In this document: piece by piece, positions 1 to 8,807 of the stretch
Layout of the letters: the number at the start of each line of letters is the position of its first letter
Position numbering within the stretch: position 1 is the first letter of the stretch
Origin: JAGXQV01 sp964451375
Lineage (GTDB): Bacteria > Pseudomonadota > Gammaproteobacteria > Burkholderiales > Sulfuricellaceae
NCBI GenBank assembly: GCA_964451375.1
Contig: CAYVIN010000012.1
Location: 1-64,000, forward strand
Length of the DNA stretch: 64,000 nucleotides
Direction: 5' to 3'
The notes under the pieces: generated by a model
Database searches by the model: none
The model's input: the letters and a program-made list of their open reading frames with translations, nothing else
Told to the model about the DNA's origin: nothing
Translations under genes and position numbers: made by a program

Positions 1-60
1 CATTTAGAACCAACACCGTAGGCTGCATGGCAAGCGGTCAACTGAGGTTTTTAGGTTTAA
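1..60. repeat. Diverged end of a dispersed repeat
   Basis: Bases 8-60 align without gaps to bases 11204-11256, the right end of the nested inverted-repeat element between bpt and aat. By eye 41 of 53 positions match, including the shared block AGCGGTCAACTG. This is read directly from the sequence. The rest of the copy, if any, lies before the window, so its size is unknown. A 76-codon open frame starting at 27 runs through it but has no recognisable protein features and is probably not a gene. Confidence 0.5.
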
Positions 61-321
61 TCATTCTGTTAGAAGCTATATCCAGCGAAGCTGGAGGAGT
101 GGCGCAACGGTTTGTGTGGAGGTTCTATCGCACCACCATACAGCAATTGATGTTGGTGGGGTTATATATTGAACAAAAGCCGCCGTCCTGCCAGGAGCTT
201 GCCCGCTCTCGATTCGATACGCTGATGCAGCGTATCGCCAATGACGCTCGCGAGTGATGCGCTTCCTGTCGTCAGCGCATCCACGATTTTCGCTATTCCT
301 GCGTTTCGACATGGCGGTCTG
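61..321. other. No gene recognised
   Basis: This stretch lies between the repeat relic and the collagen-like remnant. Frames are open on both strands only by chance. No ribosome binding site, signal peptide or domain was recognised, and no strong hairpin with a T run was seen. Confidence 0.4.
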
Positions 322-560
322 CTAGCGATGCGGGACGATCACCACGGTGTCGCCAGTGACGCCGCCTTTTGCGCCGGTGTTGCCTTTTGCACCCTTGTTG
401 CCGGTCGCTCCGGTATCGCCGGTAGCGCCGGTGTCACCCGTCGCTCCTGGTGCGCCGGGCGCGCCGATACTTCCCGTTGCACCGGTAGTCCCCGTCGCGC
501 CCGTACTTCCAGCGGCCCGGTGTTGTCGGTTGCGCCTTGCGGGCCGACGTCGGCCCCAGG
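322..560 (-). pseudogene. Collagen-like Gly-X-Y remnant with a frameshift
   Basis: Read leftward, one frame ends in about 18 consecutive Gly-X-Y triplets (GATGDT, GNKGAKG and similar) followed by GDTVVIVPHR and a stop at 322-324. Upstream, near 510-525, the collagen pattern continues only in another frame (GADVGPQGATDNTGP). One extra base at that point would join them as NTGPAGSTGATG, so a one-base deletion is the simplest reading. No credible start codon lies between the lipoprotein stop at 575 and the repeat. Bacterial collagen-like proteins are usually surface exposed. A sequencing error or a start by programmed slippage cannot be excluded. Confidence 0.55.
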
Positions 561-574
561 CCGAGCATCGTTGG

Positions 575-790
575 TTATTTCTTGATTTCGTGGCCGATGA
601 CGCCGCCGACGGCTGCGCCGCCAACTGTACCGACTGCACTGCCGCCGGTCAGAATCGCGCCGCCCACCGCACCGACGCCGGCGCCGATGGCGGTGCTTTT
701 GTCTTGCGACGACATGCCGGCGCAACCACCCAGACCGAGCAGGAATACAACGGTCACGGTGCTGAATGCGAATTTCGATAGTGTTTTCAT
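575..790 (-). CDS. Small glycine-zipper outer-membrane lipoprotein
   Basis: The 71-residue protein begins MKTLSKF, has a hydrophobic signal segment and a lipobox LGLGGCAG, so Cys-21 or nearby should be lipidated. The mature part is a glycine-zipper segment (AIGAGVGAVGGAI and GTVGGAAVGGVIG), the pattern of OsmB/YMGG-type lipoproteins that insert in or lie against the outer membrane. The chosen ATG at 790 follows the purine-rich AAAAAGGA; a longer open frame upstream is unlike a signal peptide. Its stop lies just upstream of the collagen-like remnant on the same strand. Stress protection is usual for the family, but no precise role can be given. Confidence 0.8.
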   Translation of the reverse strand: MKTLSKFAFSTVTVVFLLGLGGCAGMSSQDKSTAIGAGVGAVGGAILTGGSAVGTVGGAAVGGVIGHEIKK

Positions 791-831
791 GGGATGTCCT
801 TTTTGCGTGAAATTACAGGATGCGGGATGGT

Positions 832-1446
832 CTAGTTGACGAAGTTGGTTTTTGCCTGATTCATGCAATGTTCTTTGGCGCCTTCCATCAAAACACTGCA
901 TTTTTCCTTCGCCACTTCATACTGGGCGTCGCGTTTGTCTGAGGCGGCGTCCTTGCGGGCGTCGGCAGCTTTGACCCGGGCTTCGCTACGCGCCTCGGCA
1001 GACTTTTCGTTGGCAACGTCATTGGCGTCCGAGGTTTTTAATTGCGCCTTGGCGTCGGCTTTGGCGATGATTTTTTCCGCTTTCGCTTCTTTCACGCAGA
1101 TATCTACATCGTTGGCAATCGCCATTTCTCGGCAATGTTGTTTGGCGAGTGCATAAACGGCCTCCGCTTTGGCAAGGCGCGCTTCGTAAAAGGCTTTGCG
1201 GGTGGGTTTGAAAGCCGCATCGAGTTCGGCGCTGGCGACTTTTTCCTTGCCCCGCGCTTCGATGACGCAAATGTCGTTCGGTGTGCCGGAGAGTACCGAG
1301 CAGGCAGACCGTGCGGATTTGTATTCGGCAGCGATCTTGTTTTTGCCGGCTTGATAGTCCTGTTTTGACATGTTTTCCGCCATTGCGCCGTTGCTCGACA
1401 GCACCGTGATGGCCAGCGCGATTGCGCCGAGAGTGATTTTTTTCAT
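832..1446 (-). CDS. Secreted Ala/Lys-rich coiled-coil protein
   Basis: The 204-residue product starts MKKITLGAIALAIT and has a clear signal peptide ending near AMAEN. The rest is almost entirely charged helix rich in Ala, Lys and Glu, typical of a periplasmic coiled coil. Cysteines occur as spaced pairs (CSVL...IC, HC...IC, KC...HC), suggesting intramolecular disulfides that pin helices together. Similar proteins in betaproteobacteria are often named TolA-like on composition alone; I do not see a TolA domain. Start chosen at the ATG preceded by AAAGGATC. Function unknown. Confidence 0.7.
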   Translation of the reverse strand: MKKITLGAIALAITVLSSNGAMAENMSKQDYQAGKNKIAAEYKSARSACSVLSGTPNDICVIEARGKEKVASAELDAAFKPTRKAFYEARLAKAEAVYALAKQHCREMAIANDVDICVKEAKAEKIIAKADAKAQLKTSDANDVANEKSAEARSEARVKAADARKDAASDKRDAQYEVAKEKCSVLMEGAKEHCMNQAKTNFVN

Positions 1447-1971
1447 GGAATGATCCTTTATGTGGTGAGCCTGGGGGCGCTGCATCGGCAAACGCGGCTC
1501 TTCGCCAGATTCGCGATGCAGGTGTTGCACTGCGCTTGACTCCGATGGTTTGAGGTTAAGGATGTCCCGCGCCGCCGTCTGTCTGGTGCCGTACATATCC
1601 CTTGCCTTGTTTCCCGCGAGACACGAGTTAGGCGAGGCAAGGAATATCTGGTGTGTGTGTCTGGATGAGATGACGTGTTTGGTGATCCCGCCCGGAAAAT
1701 ATTGCCGCTATCTCGGTGAGCGGCAGCCATTTGAGGTGTTGCTTTTGCCGCCGCGCGGCGGATACGGGTGGTTTCAATGAAACGATTTGGTAGTCGCAAT
1801 GGTTTGCGGGGCGCTACCCCTGATTTTGCGGAGTGCCGGTCTCGTCTATAGGGGGATGTATTGCCTGGCAGAACTTTTGCTTTGGAACAGCAAGCCTTTG
1901 CGTTGGTGTGGTACGCGGTAGCGTATTATCCCGCCCTGGGGTTGCGCCGATTTGGCGCGCCATTTTTTTTG
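1447..1971. other. Long intergenic region with an inverted repeat
   Basis: No gene is supported in these 525 bases. A 13-base inverted repeat with one mismatch lies at 1595-1607 and 1635-1647 (core CCTTGCCT / AGGCAAGG) around a 27-base loop. Near 1943-1970 a short GC stem (GCGCC-gattt-GGCGC) is followed by eight T residues, an attenuator-like pattern directly before the chosen pglL start. An in-frame TTG at 1861 with AGGGGG upstream would extend the next gene through this region. Confidence 0.4.
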
Positions 1972-3810
1972 ATGTTGGGGTTTAACCATCCAGTGCTAAA
2001 AGATTTTCTGCAAAAAATCACTTTTCCTCGCATCAGTCTGTGGCTGGTCGGGTTGATGTTCGTTTTGCCCTTTCTCGGCAAACATCACTTTTTGCCTATC
2101 GCCAGCTTTTACAACGAATGGATTGCAGCGGCTCTGGGGTTGGCGGCGTTGATGTTGTTTCTACGCAATCGTTACTGGCAGGACATGAAGTTGCCGGCGA
2201 TAGCCCTGGTTCCATTGGGGCTGATTGTGGTGCTGTTGATCCAGATGCCGACGATCAGGATCATTTTCCCGGAACATAATGTTTTGGGGGCTTCGTATCT
2301 GCTCTGGGCGGTGTTGCTGATGTTGCTGTCCAGTACGCTGGTGCGTGAGTTGGGAATGTCTGAAGTGGTGGAAACGCTGGCCTGGTTTTTGGTGTGCGGC
2401 GGGGTGTTGAATGCCGGTATCGCGGTGTTTCAGGTGTTTGGCGTGGATACGGTTTTTGATCCGTATATCGTGAAAAAGGCGCGGGTGCCGTTCGCGAATA
2501 TTGGGCAGCCGAATCATTTTTCCAATGTGGTTGCACTTGGGTTGGGGTCGCTGTTGTATCTGATGTCGCGACGCCGGCTGCATTGGGGGACGGTGGCGGC
2601 GTGTGGGATGTTGCTGGTGTATGTGTTGTCGTTTTCCGGGTCGCGTAGTTCCTGGCTTTACGTGACGGCGATGTTTGTATTGGCGCTGGGATTTTTTGTG
2701 GTGGGACGGCAGCCGGAAACGCGCCGTTTGGCTATCGTAACCCTGTTGTTGATTCCGGGGTTCGCGCTGGCGCAGCACCTTGTGCCGGGCGGGATTGCGA
2801 CGCCCACCGAGAATCTGTTCAATCTCGCCGGATCAAAAAGTGATCGCCTCGCTATCTGGTATGAAACCTGGCAGATTTTCCTGCAATCTCCACTATTGGG
2901 GATCGGGTTTGGCGAATTTGTCTGGCAGCATTTTTTGTTGTCCGTTGATGCGCCGCCGGTGATCCGGGGCGCGCTTTACAATCATTGTCACAATATCGTG
3001 TTGCAGGTGCTTGCCGAAATGGGGCTGCCGGCGGCCTTGCTATTGGTGGTGGGAAGCGGGCTGTGGTTTTGGCGGATTGTCCGGCTTGGCGAGTTTACGC
3101 CGGAGCGCTGGTGGGTGTTGGTGCTGGTGGCGATATTGGCTATCCACAGTATGCTCGAATACCCGTTGTGGTATACCTATTTCCTGGGGATCGCCGCGAT
3201 TCTGCTGGGGGTTGGCGAAGTGCGGTTTTTTCGTCTCAGTCTGGAGCGGGTTGGTCGGGCGCTGTTTGTGCTGGTGTTTTTGCTGGGGTGTATGAGCCTG
3301 TTTAATTTGGGAAAAAACTACTCCGGGTTTGAAGACGCGTTTTATGGCGTCAGCAAATCCCTTTCCAAAAAGAGTGGCATTGAGTTGAGCGAAGAAAAAG
3401 CCGATACCTTCGTGAGGGAGGTACTGAACATCCATCAGGAGTCGCTGCTGGGGGCCTATGCGGAAGTTGCGGTGAGTCATGGCATCAGGCTTGATGAAGA
3501 AAACCTGAAGGAAAAGCTGGCGGTAAACAGCCGGGCGATGCACGCTGCGCCGATCAAGGAAATCGCTTATCGGCAAGCCATCTTGTTGGGGTTGAACAAG
3601 GAGCATCAGGCGGCGGCGTTTTATTTCGATCTGGCGGCGGCGGCTTATCCGCGTGAGGTGGATCGGATTATTCCGTTCTTGAAGGCCAAGGCGAACCGCA
3701 ATCGCGAAGGTTTCCAACCTCTGGTGGATCATGCGGTGGCGTGGCGAAAAGCGCATCCTGATCCATCCGAGGGCGGCGGGACGCCGCCGTCCGGGGTGGA
3801 AGGACGATAG
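1972..3810 (+). CDS. pglL: PglL-type O-oligosaccharyltransferase (Wzy_C family)
   Basis: This integral inner-membrane enzyme should transfer a lipid-linked glycan onto Ser/Thr of periplasmic proteins, commonly pilins. About a dozen hydrophobic segments are visible. Family marks are FANIGQPNHFSN, GSRSSW, the periplasmic-loop HCHNIVLQVLAEMG and EYPLWYTYFLG; the last 170 residues form a soluble helical tail, as in PglL. From ATG 1972 it has 612 residues, within family size. A TTG at 1861 has a better Shine-Dalgarno but would place a T8 hairpin inside the gene. It ends 8 bases before mshE, so cotranscription with the pilus genes and pilin glycosylation are likely. O-antigen ligase is the alternative. 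Confidence 0.8.
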   Translation: MLGFNHPVLKDFLQKITFPRISLWLVGLMFVLPFLGKHHFLPIASFYNEWIAAALGLAALMLFLRNRYWQDMKLPAIALVPLGLIVVLLIQMPTIRIIFPEHNVLGASYLLWAVLLMLLSSTLVRELGMSEVVETLAWFLVCGGVLNAGIAVFQVFGVDTVFDPYIVKKARVPFANIGQPNHFSNVVALGLGSLLYLMSRRRLHWGTVAACGMLLVYVLSFSGSRSSWLYVTAMFVLALGFFVVGRQPETRRLAIVTLLLIPGFALAQHLVPGGIATPTENLFNLAGSKSDRLAIWYETWQIFLQSPLLGIGFGEFVWQHFLLSVDAPPVIRGALYNHCHNIVLQVLAEMGLPAALLLVVGSGLWFWRIVRLGEFTPERWWVLVLVAILAIHSMLEYPLWYTYFLGIAAILLGVGEVRFFRLSLERVGRALFVLVFLLGCMSLFNLGKNYSGFEDAFYGVSKSLSKKSGIELSEEKADTFVREVLNIHQESLLGAYAEVAVSHGIRLDEENLKEKLAVNSRAMHAAPIKEIAYRQAILLGLNKEHQAAAFYFDLAAAAYPREVDRIIPFLKAKANRNREGFQPLVDHAVAWRKAHPDPSEGGGTPPSGVEGR

Positions 3811-3818
3811 GGGGGGGT

Positions 3819-5519
3819 ATGGCTGTAGAAAAAATGCGTCTGGGTGATTTGCTGGTCCAGCAAAAAATTATTTCCCAGGAACAACTGAGAGTCGCTGTCG
3901 AAGAGCAGAAACGCACCGGGCTGAAACTCGGGCGGGTGTTGGTGCATAACGGTTTCGCCACGGAAGAGGCAATTGCGCCGGTGTTGGCGAAGCAACTGAA
4001 CATTCCCTACATCAATCTCAAGCAATTCATTGTTGATGTCGCGGTGGCGCGCAAACTCCCGGAAAATCTGGCGCGGCGTTTCCGCGCGCTGGTGCTGGAA
4101 GAGCGACCCAACAAATTCCTGGTGGGGATGGAAGACCCCACGGATTTGTTTGCGTTTGATGAAATTACCCGGGTATTGCGCAAGGATATTGATCTTGCGG
4201 TCGTTACCAAAACCCAGTTGTTGCAGGAAATCGACCGGTTTTACCGCAAGACCGAGGAAATCAGCGGCTTTGCACGGGAGTTGGAGCAGGAAATCGGCAG
4301 TGCTTCCGTCGATTTCGGCGCGCTGGGGATGGATACCGGCATCGAGGATGCCCCGGTCGTCAAATTGTTGCAGTCGGTGTTTGAGGATGCCGTCCAGGTG
4401 CGCGCTTCCGATATTCACATCGAACCCCAGGAAAACAACCTGCAAATTCGCTTCCGGATTGATGGGATGCTGCATCTGCAAACCCAGGCGGATTCCAAGA
4501 TCGCTTCGGCGCTGGTGTTGCGTCTGAAATTGATGGCGAAAATGGATATTTCCGAACGCCGTTTGCCGCAGGACGGACGTTTTAACCTGCAAGTTCGCCA
4601 GCAGCCTCTGGATATCCGGATTTCCTCCATGCCGACCCAGTTCGGGGAATCGGTCGTCATGCGTCTGTTGAGCCAGAGCGAGGGGGTGCTGGCGCTGGAT
4701 AAACTCGGGATGCCGGCGGACATGATGCTGCGTTTTCGTAAAACCATGGAGCGTAACAGCAGTATGGTTCTGGTGACCGGGCCGACCGGTTCCGGCAAAA
4801 CCACGACCTTGTATGCCGCACTCGCGGAAATGAACCGCCAGGAAAAAAAGGTGATTACCGTTGAAGACCCGGTGGAATATCGGCTTCCGGGGATTAACCA
4901 GGTGCAGGTGAATGAAAAAATCGAGTTGACGTTTTCGCGCGTGTTGCGTTCCGCGTTGCGTCAGGATCCGGATGTGATTCTGGTCGGTGAAATTCGTGAC
5001 GAGGAAACCGCGATGATCGGCCTGCGCGCCGCCATGACCGGTCACATGGTGTTGTCCACCCTGCATACCAACGACGCCGCCGGGACGCCAACCCGTTTGA
5101 TGGATATGGGAGCGCCGAGTTACCTGGTGGCAACCTCGTTGCAACTGGTGGTTGCACAACGTTTGTTGCGCAAGATTTGCGAGAGCTGTATCGAGCCCTA
5201 TCAGCCTGAACCCCAGGAACGCGAATGGTTGAGGTTTGAATTGGGCGACAAGGTCGGCCAATTCCAGTACATGCATGGGCGCGGCTGCTCGCATTGCAAC
5301 AACACCGGTTATCAGGGGCGTTTTGGCGTTTTTGAAATGCTCGAAATGACCGCTCCGCTGGTGGCTGCCGCCAATTCCCGTGATCCGGCTGAATTCAATC
5401 GCCTCGCCAAAGCCCAAATGGCGGGGCGAACGCTGCAAAGCCATGCAGTGGGTCATGTGATCAATGGACGCACCACCGTATCCGAAGCTATTCGCATCTC
5501 CGCGCAGTTCGAGGACTGA
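3819..5519 (+). CDS. mshE: MSHA-type pilus assembly ATPase
   Basis: A 566-residue secretion ATPase that powers pilin polymerisation from the cytoplasmic face. The first 150 or so residues match the MshEN/GspE N-terminal fold, which in MshE binds c-di-GMP. The ATPase follows with Walker A GPTGSGKTTT (residues 321-330), the Asp box, Walker B ILVGEIRDEET and the His box. A tetracysteine zinc site (CESC and CSHC) sits near the C-terminus. The ATG follows an eight-G tract 8 bases after pglL. The order mshE-mshG-mshF-pilins is that of the MSHA locus, favouring MshE over GspE or PilB. Confidence 0.85.
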   Translation: MAVEKMRLGDLLVQQKIISQEQLRVAVEEQKRTGLKLGRVLVHNGFATEEAIAPVLAKQLNIPYINLKQFIVDVAVARKLPENLARRFRALVLEERPNKFLVGMEDPTDLFAFDEITRVLRKDIDLAVVTKTQLLQEIDRFYRKTEEISGFARELEQEIGSASVDFGALGMDTGIEDAPVVKLLQSVFEDAVQVRASDIHIEPQENNLQIRFRIDGMLHLQTQADSKIASALVLRLKLMAKMDISERRLPQDGRFNLQVRQQPLDIRISSMPTQFGESVVMRLLSQSEGVLALDKLGMPADMMLRFRKTMERNSSMVLVTGPTGSGKTTTLYAALAEMNRQEKKVITVEDPVEYRLPGINQVQVNEKIELTFSRVLRSALRQDPDVILVGEIRDEETAMIGLRAAMTGHMVLSTLHTNDAAGTPTRLMDMGAPSYLVATSLQLVVAQRLLRKICESCIEPYQPEPQEREWLRFELGDKVGQFQYMHGRGCSHCNNTGYQGRFGVFEMLEMTAPLVAAANSRDPAEFNRLAKAQMAGRTLQSHAVGHVINGRTTVSEAIRISAQFED

Positions 5520-5707
5520 TTTTCTTCCGGTTTTTCCCTTCCATAAAATGATTGCCGCTGCTTTTTGGTAAGCCGGCGGCAATTATTGCCATTTTCCTTT
5601 TGTTTCCTCTCTACTGCCTTCCGTCTATTGCCGGAATGTTGTCCCGTATTCTCAAAAACTCCATTGTTTTGATAATTAACATATTGTTATCATTGTAATT
5701 ATTGTTG

Positions 5708-5723
5708 TGGCACGAAACCTGCT
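5708..5723 (+). promoter_or_regulatory. Probable sigma-54 promoter of mshG
   Basis: TGGCACGAAACCTGCT has the -24 GG and -12 GC separated by exactly ten bases, with TGGCAC matching the consensus. It lies about 90 bases before mshG in an AT-rich stretch (5661-5705) suited to DNA bending. Type IV pilin genes are often RpoN-dependent. No activator site was identified. Confidence 0.55.
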
Positions 5724-5811
5724 AAAAAGCAATCGAGCGATTGAAATCGGCAGAGAAAACAAATGAACAATTTTGCGGTAAAGGTTGGTTGCGCTGGTTC
5801 GGGAGGGGGCG

Positions 5812-7047
5812 ATGCCTTTTTATTCCTATAAGGGGCGCAACTCCTATGGCGAAATGGTGCGCGGCGTACTCGAAGGGGCCAGCAGCGGCGCGATAGCCGA
5901 CCAATTGTTCAATACGGGTGTGATCCCCATCGAAATTCTGGCGACCCGCAAACCCATCGTGGCGGGTGGCGGAAGTGTCTGGCAGATAAATATCACTGAG
6001 GGCAAGGTCAGTGATATCGACGTGATGATGTTCAGCCGCCAGATGTACACCCTGCTCAAGGCGGGGGTGCCGATTTTGCGGGCGTTGGCGGGGTTGCGCG
6101 AGTCGGCGCATAACCTGGCGCTCAAACGGGTGCTTATCGATGTCCGGGAAAGCCTGGATACAGGGCGCGAATTGTCGGTGGCGCTAAGACGCCATCCCAA
6201 AGTGTTTTCCTCGTTTTACGTGAGTATGGTGCGGGTGGGGGAATCCACCGGGATGCTGGAAGACGTGTTTTTGCGTCTGTTTTATTACCTGGAATTCGAG
6301 AAAAAAACCCGCGACCAAATCAAGGCGGCATTGCGTTATCCGACTTTTGTGGTGATTGCCATCGTTATCGCGCTGGTGGTGATCAATCTGTTCGTGATAC
6401 CGGCATTTGCCAAAGTGTACGCCAACATCAAGGTTGCCTTGCCTTTGATGACGCGGGTGTTGTTGGCGGTTTCCGAGTTTATGGTGCATTACTGGCCGGC
6501 CATGTTGGTGGCGGCTATCGGAACCTATGTCGGCATTCGGCTGTATGTGCATTCGCCGAGGGGCAAATATCGCTGGGATAAGTGGAAACTGCGCCTTCCG
6601 CTAGCTGGCGGCATTATTTTAAAGGCCACCCTGGCGCGGTTTGCGCGCAGTTTTTCGCTGGCCTACAAAAGCGGTATTCCCATTGTGCAAGGTTTGAGCG
6701 TGGTGGCATTGGTGGTTGATAACGACCACATCGGCAGCCGCATCGAACAAATGCGCAACAGTGTCGAACGCGGCGAAAGTATCCTGCGCACCGCCATCGC
6801 CGCCGGCGTTTTTTCTCCCATCGTTTTGCAGATGATCGCCGTCGGTGAGGAAACCGGCGAACTCGACAGCCTCATGCAGGAAGTCGCGGAGTTATACGAG
6901 CGGGAAGTGGAATACGAAGTGAAAAACCTTAGCGACAAGATCGAGCCGATCCTGATTGTCGGACTGGCGGTGATCGTGCTTGTGCTTGCGTTGGGTGTGT
7001 TCCTCCCGATATGGGAACTCGGCAACGCCATGATGCACCGGCGGTAA
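5812..7047 (+). CDS. mshG: MSHA/type II-like inner-membrane platform protein
   Basis: A 411-residue GspF-family protein that anchors the pilus assembly motor in the inner membrane. It carries two copies of the helical T2SSF domain (about residues 70-195 and 275-395), each followed by hydrophobic segments such as VVIAIVIALVVINLFVIPAF and the C-terminal LIVGLAVIVLVLALGVFLP. The N-terminus MPFYSYKGRNSYGE is typical. ATG 5812 follows GGGAGGGGG; a TTG at 5785 is less likely. The gene overlaps the next by one base (TAATG). Confidence 0.85.
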   Translation: MPFYSYKGRNSYGEMVRGVLEGASSGAIADQLFNTGVIPIEILATRKPIVAGGGSVWQINITEGKVSDIDVMMFSRQMYTLLKAGVPILRALAGLRESAHNLALKRVLIDVRESLDTGRELSVALRRHPKVFSSFYVSMVRVGESTGMLEDVFLRLFYYLEFEKKTRDQIKAALRYPTFVVIAIVIALVVINLFVIPAFAKVYANIKVALPLMTRVLLAVSEFMVHYWPAMLVAAIGTYVGIRLYVHSPRGKYRWDKWKLRLPLAGGIILKATLARFARSFSLAYKSGIPIVQGLSVVALVVDNDHIGSRIEQMRNSVERGESILRTAIAAGVFSPIVLQMIAVGEETGELDSLMQEVAELYEREVEYEVKNLSDKIEPILIVGLAVIVLVLALGVFLPIWELGNAMMHRR

Positions 7048-7598
7048 TGATGCGACATCCACGGTTGGCGCGCTACCAGTGCGGTGGATCAAAGCTCTTC
7101 GAATTTGTTTTTGTCGTGCTGCTGGTGGGGTTGCTGTCGATGATCGTGGAGTTTTTTATGCTCCATTACATCGAAGTCGCTGAAAAAAGTGCGATGGAAG
7201 CGACGGTGGTGAACCTGAAAAGCTCGCTGCGTTTGCGCCTTTCGGAAATTCTGATACACGGCGACGCTCAGGAAGCAGCCCGGGTGGCAATGGATAATCC
7301 CATGAATTGGCTGCATGAAGCGCCGCCGAATTATGCCGGAGAATTCGATGATCCTGCGCCGGGTTCAATAGCGCGAGGGAAGTGGTATTTCGATAAAAGA
7401 AGCCGCGAACTGGTTTATCTGGTCGATCAGGGCGACAAGTTTTTGGCTGATGAAAACGGTATGAAGCGGGTGCGTTATCAGGTTTATGCACCTTTCATAA
7501 AAAAAGCCATTAAAGAAAACCGGCAGATAACCGTTAACGAAGTTGTCAGGGAAATATCCCTTGTTCCTGTAGAGCGTTACGTGTGGGAATTCAAGTAG
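7047..7598 (+). CDS. MshF-like bitopic membrane protein
   Basis: The 183-residue product has a short basic N-terminus, one membrane span (LFEFVFVVLLVGLLSMIVEFF) and a periplasmic domain of about 130 residues. It lacks the Gly-Phe-Thr prepilin cleavage motif. The position between mshG and the pilins is that of mshF in the MSHA locus, which is the main reason for the name; sequence alone would only say bitopic pilus-associated protein. The start overlaps the mshG stop, implying translational coupling. Confidence 0.6.
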   Translation: MMRHPRLARYQCGGSKLFEFVFVVLLVGLLSMIVEFFMLHYIEVAEKSAMEATVVNLKSSLRLRLSEILIHGDAQEAARVAMDNPMNWLHEAPPNYAGEFDDPAPGSIARGKWYFDKRSRELVYLVDQGDKFLADENGMKRVRYQVYAPFIKKAIKENRQITVNEVVREISLVPVERYVWEFK

Positions 7599-7704
7599 AA
7601 CCTGACAGAATGAAAATAGATTTCTGATTCGACGGAAACACCGACGAATCCCGATTTGTGGTGGTGGTGGACCAATAGTAGTACCTTTTAAAGGAGTAAT
7701 TGAA

Positions 7705-8202
7705 ATGAAACCTCAATCTGGTTTTACCCTGATTGAAATGGTGGCGGTGATTATCATCCTCGCTATCATGGCGGCCACAGCGTTGCCCAGGTTTACCAAT
7801 CTGAGCGCCGAGGCCCGTTATTCAAGCCTCAGCGGTCTGGTTGGCGGCCTGCGTGCAGCGGCGACGCTGGGTAAATCGAAGTGGTTGGCGGCGCAAAGTA
7901 CGGCTATCGATACCGTTGATTTCAATGGCGTTGGCGTCAGCGTAATCACCTTGGCTACAACGGGTTCAACCGTTAATAGTCTGGGTTATCCTGCAGCCAC
8001 AGCAACCGGTATCAACCTGGCGATGGACTCCTGGGCCACCTACACCAGTGGTACTGAAGCTGACGGTTCCTGGGTGTTCTGGCCGGAAGGTGTTGCCCAG
8101 TCAAACCTTTGTTTCGCCAGATACCTGTCGGGTACAGTGACTATTACACCGGCCACTGCTGGTCTGGCAGCAGGCACGGGCGGTACTGGCGGTTGTACCT
8201 AA
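7705..8202 (+). CDS. Type IV prepilin, MSHA-like
   Basis: The 165-residue product has a six-residue leader and the class III signal SGFTLIEMVAVIIILAIMAA, with prepilin-peptidase cleavage expected before Phe and Glu at mature position 5. The globular part has low charge and many Gly, Ala and Thr. Two late cysteines (LCFARYL and GGCT at the end) could form the D-loop disulfide. AAAGGAG stands before the ATG. It is the first of two related pilins; it may be the minor MshB-like or the major MshA-like subunit. Confidence 0.8.
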   Translation: MKPQSGFTLIEMVAVIIILAIMAATALPRFTNLSAEARYSSLSGLVGGLRAAATLGKSKWLAAQSTAIDTVDFNGVGVSVITLATTGSTVNSLGYPAATATGINLAMDSWATYTSGTEADGSWVFWPEGVAQSNLCFARYLSGTVTITPATAGLAAGTGGTGGCT

Positions 8203-8232
8203 TCTCGTTTGACCGGTGATTTTTGCCGGACT

Positions 8233-8273
8233 GGAGCCAAATGGGGTAATACGTTACCATCCCGTTTGGCTCC
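8233..8273 (+). terminator. Strong hairpin between the two pilin genes
   Basis: A 13-base stem with one mismatch (GGAGCCAAATGGG with CCCGTTTGGCTCC) encloses a second stem GGTAA-TACG-TTACC whose loop is a UNCG-type tetraloop. The downstream sequence ATTTGGATT is only mildly T-rich, so this may be a weak terminator or a structure that protects the upstream pilin mRNA and sets unequal expression. Confidence 0.6.
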
Positions 8274-8313
8274 ATTTGGATTCTGAAGCTCAAATTTTAT
8301 AAGTGAGCGCGCG

Positions 8314-8790
8314 ATGAAAACAGATCAACAATCCGGTTTTACCTTGATCGAAATGATTGCGGTGATCATCATCCTGGCGATTATGGCGGCGACGGCGTTA
8401 CCCCGTTTCGTTAATTTGAGTGGTGATGCACGGCTTTCTTCGATTCAGGGCTTGGCGGGCGGCTTGCGTTCTGCTTCAGCCTTGGCGAAGTCGCAATGGC
8501 TGGCTGCCCAAAGCAGCGTGAAACCGTCGATTTCGATGGGGGCGGCGACGGTTACTGTTTATAATGCTACGTCCCCCAACTCTTCAGCGGCAATTTTGGG
8601 TTATCCAACTGCCGATGTTTTTGGAATCATTGTGGCGCTTGACGACACGACCGGATATGAAAGCGGTGTTGCCCCGACCGGTTATGGCTGGCGTTTTTAT
8701 CCGACCGGCGCGACTTCATCGGTCTGTTATGCGGACTATATGTCGGGTATGGTTTTTGTTTCGGCAACGGCGTTGAATTGCACGTTATAA
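8314..8790 (+). CDS. Type IV prepilin, second copy
   Basis: The 158-residue prepilin has leader MKTDQQS then GFTLIEMIAVIIILAIMAA. Its first 70 residues follow the upstream pilin almost residue for residue (ALPRF.NLS.DAR, GLAGGLR), so the two arose by tandem duplication, while the C-terminal halves differ. A Cys pair (VCYADYM...LNC) near the end fits a D-loop. The conserved Glu-5 is present. Separation from the first pilin by a hairpin suggests a different expression level. Confidence 0.8.
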   Translation: MKTDQQSGFTLIEMIAVIIILAIMAATALPRFVNLSGDARLSSIQGLAGGLRSASALAKSQWLAAQSSVKPSISMGAATVTVYNATSPNSSAAILGYPTADVFGIIVALDDTTGYESGVAPTGYGWRFYPTGATSSVCYADYMSGMVFVSATALNCTL

Positions 8791-8807
8791 CTTAAGGCAG
8801 GAATTAA

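Noticed and set aside
27..257. 76-codon open frame on the plus strand
   Set aside because: It runs across the repeat relic, lacks a ribosome binding site and recognisable features.
347..781. Proline-rich plus-strand frame (many PVAP repeats)
   Set aside because: It is the antisense shadow of the Gly-X-Y tract and crosses the lipoprotein gene.
3729..5582. 617-codon minus-strand frame opposite mshE
   Set aside because: Shadow of mshE; His/Gln-rich composition and no domain.
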